A stretch of DNA of 64,000 nt. It comes from Xiphophorus maculatus. Lineage: Eukaryota > Chordata > Actinopteri > Cyprinodontiformes > Poeciliidae. The notes beneath the pieces were generated by a model that made no database searches, had not been told where the DNA came from, and saw nothing but the letters and a program-made list of their open reading frames with translations. The stretch lies in contig NC_036459.1 of the NCBI RefSeq assembly GCF_002775205.1, positions 600,492-664,491 on the forward strand, read 5' to 3'. Below, piece after piece: positions 49,378 to 64,000 of this stretch (its first letter is position 1; each line of letters begins with the position of its first letter). The translations under genes and the position numbers were made by a program.

Positions 49378-51145
49378 GTCCAACACGCGCGGTTCGGACC
49401 GAAAACGGTCCAGTAGCTTCTAGAAAACATTCTGTTCTTTCTGGACGGGCTCACAAAAACATGAGCCCACTCATCTGTGCAGGTCTGGTGCTTCTGCTCT
49501 TTATGACCTATTTTATTAACATTAATTGGTTATATTTACACATTGTAAACAACTTAAATCGACAGATAAAACAGAAAAATAGGATTATTTTATGAGACAT
49601 AACAGTTTGGGACAAAAATATGCCAAATTTCTCCATAAATTATTAATCCAACCAAACTTAGTGAAACTACAACTTAAACTGTTTTATTTTAACGGCTGGA
49701 TCTCAAATTACAGCATTAAGTTGGTTACAAAAAGATAAATATCAGGATAGATATTTTAAATGTTTTTAATCAAATCACAAAATCTTTTGAAATAAATTTT
49801 AGCCAATTTAAAAGTTAGATATTTTTTTTATAAACATTTGAACAAAAATGTGGCAATAAATAAGAAAGTTGTGCGGATTACTTTTCTGTAAATATCAATA
49901 ATGAGGAAATATCAAAGTTGCATATTTTTGCTAAAAAAAAGAAATGCCTTTACCTTTTAGTTTTTCATGTTTAAAGAAAGTGAGATGTAATAAAACTAAA
50001 ATTTTAATTACCTGAAACAAAATATGAAGGATTTAACAAATGTGTCAGCACAGTTTGTACATTTTAAATATAAATAAAACTTTAGATAAACTTCATAAAT
50101 CTAATAAATGTTTGTTTTATATTCATATAAATCTATAAGAAATACTGTTAGAAAAAGCAAAAATGAACAGCATTTATATATACTTTGGATTAATCATGTG
50201 AAAATATACATTTACTTTTTAAAATTTTTTTTTTTCAGTTTAACAACAAACTTTATTTCTCCCTTTTTGTCAGGGTAAGTTTAAATAAGATATTATAATT
50301 TAACTTTATTTACATTTAATGTTGGACACCAAATGATAAAAGTAACTGAGAAATATTCCCTATTATTTCCCTGTTTTAAATTTCCATTAAAACCTGTTTT
50401 AGACATTATACAAATACACATGGGGGACATTATTTTAAGTTGGAAAAAGATGGTTAAAATAATTTTTTTAAAGTTCTGATGAGACATTTTTAAATGTGGA
50501 AGGAAATTAAAATTTAACTGGAATAATCTGGATTTGATTATTATTATTTCAGGGGTTTCAAATTTCTAAGTTTTTATTTCAATACAGAAAGAGGGAACAA
50601 ATGAAACTAGATGCTAAAAGACCTAAGAAAATTTTGAGTAAATTTTTTTAAATTAAGGACTGTAGGGTTTTATATACTAATAATGGTAATATTCTGTTAT
50701 TTTAGTGTCGTTAAAAGCTGCGTTTATGTTTGAAAACAACCATAAAATAAAAAGGTAAATCAGGTTCCTGTCGTCTTGACGGTTTTGTGTCTTATTGAAT
50801 TTTAAAACTTATTTTTTGCTGTTTACATTTAAACATGTCCAGACATAAACTTTTTATTCATTTTAAAGAGACAGAGCACAGGTGCCAAACTCCAGGCCCG
50901 GGGGCCAAATCTGGCCCGCTGTAGCTCTTCATGTGGCCCCTTAATATTTCTAAATTAATATTTCTAAATTTCTAGATTTTTTTATTTTTACAAAATAAAA
51001 AAAAACAGTCGAGAAATTCTTTAGGAGCTGATCAGTGTGAAAAGATGTTTAATATTATCTAATGTTAAGAACTAATTGAATGCAGACACAAATATTTATT
51101 AATGTATTAACAGTTTATTGGGATAATTTTGACTTTGTTGAGATC

Positions 51146-51334
51146 AGAGTTGAGTAGTAACTAGTTACCTTTACTTGAGGAACTGAACTTTCTGCTCTTG
51201 AGTAAAATGTCTGGATTTTAACTAACATGATAGTTAGTTAAAACTATCATGTTAGTTAGTTAGTTAGTTAGTTAGTTAAAACTAACATGATAGTTAGTTA
51301 AAACTAACATGTGTTAGTTAGTTAAAACTATCAT

Positions 51335-51366
<32 letters not shown>

Positions 51367-51422
51367 AAACTAACATGTGTTAGTTAGTTAAAACTAACAT
51401 GATAGTTAGTTAAAACTATCAT

Positions 51423-51458
<36 letters not shown>

Positions 51459-51750
51459 AAACTAACATGTTTGAACTAAAACACATTCAGACTCTCCTGC
51501 AGTTTCTGTTCAAGTTTTAGACGTTTTTGATTGAAAGAAACTGATTTATAAACATTTTATTTTTGTTGTACAAATTGTTGTCATTTTGGTGCTTAAAAAA
51601 ATTCCACTTTATATTTTGATGATGTAATTTTTAAACATTAAATGATTGATCATGTGATCAGTTGCTTAGTACTTGAGTAGACTTTTTGCCAAATAAGTAA
51701 AAATATGTAAAAGTATTTTTCCTCTTACTTCAGTGTAATTTTTGATAAAT
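51146..51750. repeat. 'ACTTGAGTAAAA' dispersed repeat with an inserted TTAG microsatellite
   Basis: The ends match the repeat at 13862-14650 ('gagtagtaactagtta' at the left; 'acttgagtagac...' and 'cttacttcagtgta' at the right). The interior is expanded by the TTAG/CTAA tract at 51219-51472. Confidence 0.5.
51219..51472. repeat. TTAG tetranucleotide and palindromic repeat tract
   Basis: Runs of (TTAG)4-8 alternate with the two words 'aactaacatg' and 'aactatcatg' in both orientations, so that neighbouring blocks are reverse complements. The tract can form several alternative hairpins and is likely to be length-variable. Confidence 0.7.
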
Positions 51751-51813
51751 GGTGGCTGCATGTGTTGGTTACTGGTTACCAGCTGGTTGTCACGGCGACC
51801 TCACTGGGAGAGA

Positions 51814-51932
51814 TGAGTCACAGTGAACTAGTCCTGGCATGTCTGCCGCAGCAGCTGACTGAATCAGCTGTGGGTTCCTCTGCTGAGTCAGCGCTGGGCG
51901 GCCCAAACCGCCGGTCTAGTCCCAACATGTCT
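51814..51932 (+). promoter_or_regulatory. mdm2: mdm2 internal promoter (P2): two p53 response elements and AP-1 sites
   Basis: Element 1 is GAACTAGTCC+TGGCATGTCT (51825-51844; half-sites 10/10 and 9/10). Element 2 is GGTCTAGTCC+CAACATGTCT (51913-51932; 9/10 and 9/10). Both have zero spacer. Two AP-1 words TGAGTCA lie at 51814-51820 and 51884-51890. A TATA-like GCATAAGAG follows at about 51941. The layout matches the p53-inducible P2 promoter known upstream of mammalian mdm2 exon 2, which creates the p53-MDM2 feedback loop. Confidence 0.75.
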
Positions 51933-52028
51933 GAGTGGGAGCATAAGAGGTCCGGTTCTGTTGGCGCCGCTCACTGCACTTTATCTGCTCTGCTTTGCAC
52001 AGGATGGGCTGCTGAGGCCAGATCTGCT

Positions 52029-57736
<5,708 letters not shown>

Positions 57737-57783
57737 GAACGACCTCCAGCTGACCTTCACCTGTCTACCTCCACAGGATTAAT

Positions 57784-57867
57784 AATAAATGATAAATGTG
57801 CAAACATCCAGCTGCACAGGATGCTTAATACATTACTTAAATTTCCCCTCTTTTAATCAGAAATAAA
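57784..57867 (+). terminator. mdm2: mdm2 poly(A) signals
   Basis: AATAAA at 57784-57789 and again at 57862-57867, the latter followed by a T-rich stretch. The 3' UTR is about 130-160 bases by the second signal. Confidence 0.6.
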
Positions 57868-58106
57868 GTGGATGCTTATATTGTAAAACTATTTTTTTGC
57901 ACGTTTATTTCTTCCAGGAAATGTTCACCTATTAGAAATATTACCTTTATTACATCTGTTATTTATTTTATTTAAAACACTTTAAGAGCATTTAAATAAT
58001 AAGATGGATGAAGATTTTTTCTGTTTTTCTGTTTGTTTTTACTGAATAAACCTTTAATTCTCATTTGTTTGAGCTGAGAAATTATTTGAAGATTGAAACT
58101 TCAGTT

Positions 58107-58495
58107 CCCATAATGCTGTGCGATGGTTAGTTAAAAATAAAAAAAATCAGCGGATAAAAACTAGACTAGTTTTTAAATATTAAAATCTGCAGGATGTTAC
58201 ATTTAATGAACACCAGGGGGCAGTGTGGTTACACCACTAAAAATGTTCTAATCTCTAAATGTGAAATTTTTTAATGGCCGCCAAAGTTGAAGAACCTGAA
58301 CTCTGAAATTTAAACTAAAATTATTTTGACTTAAATTTATAAAACAAACCATCACACAGCATTACATAATGCTGTGTGATGGTTTGTTTAAAAAAAAAAA
58401 AGTTATCTGCAAACCAGCGGTTAAAAACTTAGTTTATAAAATATGAAAAATCTCTGCAGGATGTGTTGTATTTATTGGCCACAAGGGGGCAGTGT
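58107..58495 (+). repeat. Duplicated segment with two CTCF-like motifs and a perfect hairpin
   Basis: The block 58107-58235 is repeated in diverged form at 58366-58495 ('cataatgctgtg.gatggtt', 'ctgcaggatgt', '..gggggcagtg'). Each copy ends in a CTCF-like core on the plus strand: CACCAGGGGGCAGTG (58211-58225) and CCACAAGGGGGCAGTG (58479-58494). The second copy is preceded by a perfect 23-bp inverted repeat with a 2-nt loop (58343-58365 / 58368-58390). Confidence 0.6.
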
Positions 58496-59099
58496 TACAT
58501 TTCTATAATTAAACCCTAATAAAACGCTGTTTAAATTTAAATCCAGTTTAAAACTATTTTTGCGTTTTATTATATATTATTATAAAAAGTAAAACTGTGT
58601 TTCTTTTACCTAAAATACAAGTAAAATTATTTTGTAGATAAACTTCATTATTTAAAAACTAGATTTTGCTCCCGTAGAGCTAAGAAATAAGTCGCTAAAC
58701 TTTGATGTTTATTAGAAAATAAAGTCTGATAAACTGACCCGAATGTCACAGAAATTATGAACTCACCTCTGATCAGAAACGGTCCGGTCCGGTCCGGTTC
58801 CGGTTCCGGTCTGCAGATAATTTCTGTTAAAAAGAAAAGCACAGCAGAATTTGGATCATCCCATTTTTGTTTACGCTGCTATTATTAAATAAAGATTTTT
58901 TTTTGAAACATAATTTTTAGCCTAATATAGAAACATTTTAGCGCAAGTTTCAGGCACAGTCATTTATTTATTTTATTATTTTTATGATTCTGTTAACCAC
59001 AAAAGCAACGTATAATTTTATTGGTTAATTTATAATTAAACATAAAAATAAAATGCTAAAAATATTTAAAGCAGGATATTTTGCTCAGAGATAAATATC

Positions 59100-59760
59100 T
59101 AGCGAACACTCGCTTATATAATAACCGGAAGTGGTCTTCCGGTGCTTGATAACTTTTAAACATTTCAGTTGAAAAAAAATAGTATGAACCGATTTAATGG
59201 TAATAGAAACGCTTAACTAATTGTATATATATATATATATATATATACAGTATGTATATTATATATACTCACACAGCACATGACTGAATCAGTACACCCC
59301 TCTTTTATTTTTACAATCTACTTCCGGTTATCCGATGAATTCGCATATTAGCCTTCCGATGGGTGTCAGCGCTTTTCCCGTAATCGTCTAAGCCACAATA
59401 TTATATTTGTCTAAAAATGGCATTTAATGGATCTAATTTCAATACTGTAGCGTCGCGACAAACTGAATATTGTTTTTTTAATAACCTAAAACCAGGAATC
59501 ATCCAAATTAACAAACTAACGATTGAAACAAAACTGTGGGTTTTGAGTTTCACTTGAATTAAATTCCTTAAAATATAAACTCTAAATTCACAAACTATTA
59601 AAGGAGAAACTAACGTAAATAGACGGTTGAAAAACTTACTTGTGTCTCCGGTTTGTGGATGTAAAATATGGCGGCTTGTTGAGGTCAATGGGAAACACGT
59701 GTGGAGGCTCCGAGTTGTTCCGGTCCGCTTCAGGACGGGACAGAGCGAAACACGGGATTC
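59100..59760. promoter_or_regulatory. Orphan promoter-like region with ETS motifs
   Basis: Several ETS-type words (ccggaagtgg, cttccggtg, cttccggtta, cttccgatg) cluster at 59120-59360. At 59640 a minus-strand GTAAGT donor follows a CpG-containing stretch that reads 'caacaagccgccat' on that strand. This looks like a first exon and housekeeping-type promoter, but I found no coding exon to attach it to. A (TA)12 microsatellite lies at 59224-59247. Confidence 0.3.
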
Positions 59761-62509
59761 TTCTGGGTTTAAACGTCACAAATGAGCTGAAAACGGTGTG
59801 AAAACATGCAAGGATGGATAAAAATATAAACGTTTAACCAAAAAAACTAACCGTTTTTTCCCATCTCTTGTACTTTGGTCCAGGTTCTAGTAAAGTGTCC
59901 AGCTGGTATGACCCATTAAACCTCAGATTAATTTAGCTTTCTAAAATAGACATAAAAATGACAAAAGTCTGCTTATTATTAATTTTAGCCTAAATTCTGC
60001 TGGATGATAGTCAAAAGATTTCAACTTGGAAAGTTTGAGGTTCTTTCCAAACTGTGACCTGAAAATCCAATAAGGTGCTGCAGACGCATCATCGGCATAG
60101 AAACACATTTCTCTAGCATTTCATCTGGGAAATACGGAAATGTAAGAGCAACATTCAGCACTTAATTCATTTCAAGAACATTGAACATACAAACATGTTG
60201 ATATTGAAACAAGACGCCTTTCTTTCATTTGTATAAACATATTTTATTGGATATTTGGACTTCCTAGATCTGGATTTTTTTCCCCACTTGAACAGAAGAG
60301 TAACAGATTTGGGCTTCAGTTCAGTTCAGACCCGTTCTGGTAACATCTAGTCCCATTCGAGTCCATTCCAAAGTCTAAAGCTTGGTCCATCCAAACCATT
60401 CCTGCCGTCGATTCACAACCGTAACCAACGGCAACACAGGCTTTAAAGTCCGTCCGTTAATGGATCAGGCTTCGGGACGAAGAAACCTTCGGACTTATTC
60501 ACGTGAGCCTTAATGTTCTTCAACATATTCTAACACAGACAGAACCCAGACGATCAGAACATTTGGCAGCAAAGTTCACATTTGAGTTTCTGTTTCTGCC
60601 TGAAACAAACTGGAGTTGATCGTAATTGGGTCAGGACAAGAATTTAAAGGGACAGTTTCACAATTTCTGTCACCTAGAAACTAAAAACCCTCTGAGAGGA
60701 AGTGGTGAAAACCGATGGATCGGGTCGGACAAGTACCGGGATCGCTGTTTAGAAATCTGAAAAAAGGCCTCCAGTCAGATTATTAACATGTTTCTGAGAA
60801 ATAAGACAATAACTTTTTTTGTCCAAATTTTGTTTTTCTGGACACAAATCAGAATCTACAGAAGTAGTTCTGGATCCATTTATTTGGTTCTTCTAAACAT
60901 CCAACATTTAATTTTATTGGTTTTTTGATCCAATCCTAACATTTCTGTCAGAAAAAACAACTGCTAACGTAAAACTTTTTGTTTCAATGTTTTTCTTGTT
61001 TAGCGCCCTCTGCTGTTCAGTTAGTGCCAAGACTTGACTTAAACAAACAGCTGAAACATTCAGTTCTGTGATCCGGTTCTGGTCGGTTTGTTCCTTTCAG
61101 TTCCACTTCAACTCTTTAAGGCACTCGCTGGTGGCAAAGAGAAGGCAGACAGAAGCAAGCGTTGGCAGAGGCGGCCATATTGTTCATCCACGAGGCTGAA
61201 AAATGTTTCAAACATGAAAACACAAAAGCAAGAGTTCGTCCAGACGTTTCGTCAACGACACGGCCGCTAAAGTTTCACATTTTTTTAATCGTAAAAGTAC
61301 CGAAAATCCTATTTACTCAAACACATCCTAGATTCAGAACATTTGGCACCAAAGTGGCTTCAGTGAAAGTTTGAGAAAAGCTGTGATGGTTTACAGATTT
61401 GATACGATGTTTAATATAAAAAACATTTTTGAGTTCATGTCATGATGTGTGTAACAACTTCGACTCATAAAATTTTGCGTTTTTTTCATTTATATTTCCT
61501 CAATTTGAGCTGAAATGAAAGCAGGTTTCATGATTAATATAATAGTCGGGTCCAGTGGGCGGAGCCTGGTCAGACCACTGCTGCTGTCCAATCAGAACAG
61601 GCTGGGCGTTTCAGGGGCGGGGCTTAAACCAACCACTGTCATCTTTCATTTTCTGTTTATGAATTTACTGAAAATTACTGAAATTGACCAACTTTTCCAC
61701 AAACTAGCTCTCAGTATTTGAGATTTTTAGCGCAAAATATATAAATTATTTTATGTGGAACCATAAAAATGAACTATAAACGAATGAATTAATAAATAAA
61801 TTGAAGATAATGATTAGGAAAGTCAAGATTCATCTGATTAAACAAACTAATCGGTACCTTTTTAAGTTGTGCAATAATTCAGAAGGAAACGATAAGTTGT
61901 GAACAGCACTCCCAGTGGTGGAAAAGCACTACTACAACTGAAGTATAACATTTTTTAAACATTTTCTTCACAAATGTGAATCTAGTTTATCTCTAAACCA
62001 GCTAAATTTGTCTATGTTGCATGATTTTTAAATGATATAATACGCAACTTATTTTACTTTTCAGATTCTCTGGACTTTGGTCTTTAAAAGATTTTTTTTT
62101 TACTAACTTCCTGAACGTGAAAGAAATGCAGCTGTTGGTTTCTGGTGACCCAGAAGCAGAAACTCAGGATACAAACAGAAAACATAAAACTAAAACTAAA
62201 GAAAGTCGCTGATGTTTCAAACATTTGGACCCGCCGGGCCTCCGTACCGTCCAGTACAAAAAGAGCTGGAAAACAATCCTGGAGCAGCTGAAGGTCCGAT
62301 CAAAACGTCCAAAAAGCAAAACATTTTGTCACTTCACTTGGATTTTCTTCAACTTTTGGTGAATTTCAAAAAGATGTTTTCTTTTTGCCCGTTTGCTTTT
62401 TGGCGCTGAGTGGAAATTCGTCTCTTCTGGCTCTGCTAGCTACTCTCCAGACATTCAGACGAGTCCGTGCGCTCACAATTGAAAAAGAAGCCCCGCCCCC
62501 TCAGTGAGG
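59761..62509 (-). other. Region downstream of the plexin-B gene, probably part 3' UTR
   Basis: No exon or family resemblance seen. A minus-strand AATAAA at about 60242-60247 is a possible end of a long plexin 3' UTR (about 2.3 kb), which would explain the lack of repeats in 60250-62500. A CTCF-like motif in reverse orientation lies at 61002-61015. Confidence 0.3.
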
Positions 62510-63813
62510 TCAGAGGTCAGTGACTTTGTTCTCCAGGGCGGCGGCGACCTGCTGCAGGCGGAGCGTCAGCTGCCTGTTCTGGGCGGCCGGGTCCTCGTCC
62601 AGAGACTGGATGATCTGAGGAACAAAATATTAAATCTTTATAGAAAATGTTCTTTTTTCAAACATATTGACCTAAATATTATTTTCATCTTGAATTAAAT
62701 TTAAATATATGCTCATATTTCAAATAATTTTATGCGTATTTGCATGAAAATCAGATCAACATAATTTTAACACTAATACAATTTAAAATTAACTGACTAA
62801 ATGTAAAAAAAATAAATTATAATCTTCATCTAAAGAATGCTAATGACTCGTTGTTAAGTGATTATGCAAATGTCGTAAAAATAAAAAACTAAGAGTTGTA
62901 ATTTGGTATCAATGTTGAATTTGTCAGAGTTTCAGGTTTTCTGTGTGAAAGTGAATCAGAAGTTTCCTCACCAGATCGAAGTACTTGCTGGCGTACTGGT
63001 AGAGCTGGTGCAAGGCCACCTGGGTGTTCAGCTTGTCTGTGTGTTGCTGCAAGAACAACAGAAAAAAACACCTAAATATTAGTAATTCAAGTAAATTCAA
63101 TAAACTTCAGTATTTTCTATTGTTCAGCTGGAAGCGCCTGCAGAGGGCGCTCTAGCTACAAATCTCTCCTCATCTACAGCTCCAGTTCTTGTTAAAGTAT
63201 TCACACCCTGTTATTTATTGTTCCCAACATGCTAACGCTACAAGCTTCAGTTTTATGTAACAGAAAAAACAAAAAACTTTGATCTGTTTTTTAGAAAAAG
63301 GATGAAAAATCTATTTATTCATCCCCCTTTCACTGATACATTCCTGAGACCAGTTTGGAGGTTCGCCCCAAACATATGGTCTAGTCAAAGTCCATCTAAA
63401 AGTGAATGGCACACCGCACTTTTCAGATTTTTATCTGTAACATAATGTGAAGTGATGTATCACATAAAATCTCCAGTAACGTTACAAATATGAACATTTT
63501 ACTACTTTTGTGGGTCGATCTGTTACTCATAACCTCCCAGAACCAACCGGTCCAGCTGGTTCTGACCCAGAATCTGTGGTTCTGGAGGGTTTTGTCCTAC
63601 CCGGGACACCTCGGCCAGGTGTGTGTTCATGTCCTGGTCGCTGACCGGAACCATCTGCCTGATGCCTCTGTAGTAACTGAGGAAAAAAACAAACAGGTTC
63701 ATCCAGGAATCAACCGGGTCAGAACATCAGCCGGTGGTGTGGACTCACTCGTCAACCATCTTCTTATAGGTGGAAATCTCTTTTGCGTAGAGCAGCTTGT
63801 TGCTAGGAGACTC
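62510..63813 (-). CDS. Plexin-B family receptor, last four exons (partial)
   Basis: Exons, 5' to 3': 63813-63749, 63676-63601, 63046-62972, 62614-62510. The gene continues beyond the right edge of the window. They encode the last about 106 residues of the cytoplasmic GAP region of a semaphorin receptor: '[17 protein letters not shown]', 'SDQDMN.HLAEVS', '[15 protein letters not shown]', '[23 protein letters not shown]'. The C-terminal VTDL is the PDZ-binding tail of B-type plexins, which recruits the RhoGEFs PDZ-RhoGEF and LARG. Which B plexin (B1, B2 or B3) cannot be settled from this fragment. Phase is consistent across all three junctions. Confidence 0.88.
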
Positions 63814-64000
63814 CTGCAGACAGAAAACAAACCCGCTGATCTCTGGCGTCCCTCAGGGCTGATTAACTGTCTCTTTCTTTTCCACAAACATTTTCAAAAT
63901 GTGGCTTTTATTTCAATCATCTCTTCTGTGAGTCGAATGACGGAGTATTAGGGAAGGATATATAGTTTAACTATGAGAATATAGTCGTTATGTGAGCAGA

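Overview
The window is a piece of a vertebrate nuclear genome, almost certainly a ray-finned (teleost) fish. It holds compact multi-exon genes with GT-AG introns of about 80 bp to a few kb, spread among fish-type repeats: tRNA-derived SINEs, hAT-like MITEs, foldback elements and a Ty3/gypsy retrotransposon. Species cannot be read from the sequence. By following reading phase across every splice junction I assembled four complete genes and the 3' end of a fifth.

Layout, left to right. (1) 1-19740: upf2, minus strand, complete; 20 coding exons, about 1307 codons, plus two non-coding 5' exons. Its product is a core nonsense-mediated-decay (NMD) factor. (2) 20498-28149: a Ty3/gypsy element with long gag and pol frames and one clear LTR, bracketed by an unusual 357-bp direct repeat. 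The gag/pol overlap has a textbook -1 frameshift site with a predicted H-type pseudoknot. (3) 29312-32800: slc35e3, minus strand, complete; 313 codons in 7 coding exons; a Golgi-type nucleotide-sugar/triose-phosphate transporter family member. (4) 33427-47763: nup107, plus strand, complete; 898 codons in 26 exons; Y-complex nucleoporin. It sits head-to-head with slc35e3, and a 2.2-kb non-autonomous DNA transposon lies in its first intron. (5) about 48770-57870: mdm2, plus strand, complete; 479 codons. It has a distal first exon and an internal promoter region with two back-to-back p53 response elements; a third p53-type element lies in intron 1. (6) 62510-63813 and beyond: the last four exons of a plexin-B family gene, minus strand, ending in the PDZ-binding tail VTDL.

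nup107, slc35e3 and mdm2 are neighbours in mammals too, so this is an old linkage group. The orientation of slc35e3 and the flanking genes (upf2, plexin-B) differ from the human arrangement as I know it. The genes are not an operon: they act in mRNA surveillance, membrane transport, nuclear pore assembly, p53 control and semaphorin signalling.

The most unusual signals are the gag-pol frameshift pseudoknot, the 357-bp duplication around a one-LTR gypsy element, a uORF overlapping the upf2 start plus a choice of two upf2 C-termini, the p53-element cluster in mdm2, tandem RFX X-boxes in a 32-bp repeat, and duplicated CTCF-like motifs downstream of mdm2. I found no CRISPR array, rRNA gene or functional tRNA gene. 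Splice boundaries were derived by hand and may be off by a base in places, although the coding sums of the four complete genes are each divisible by three.
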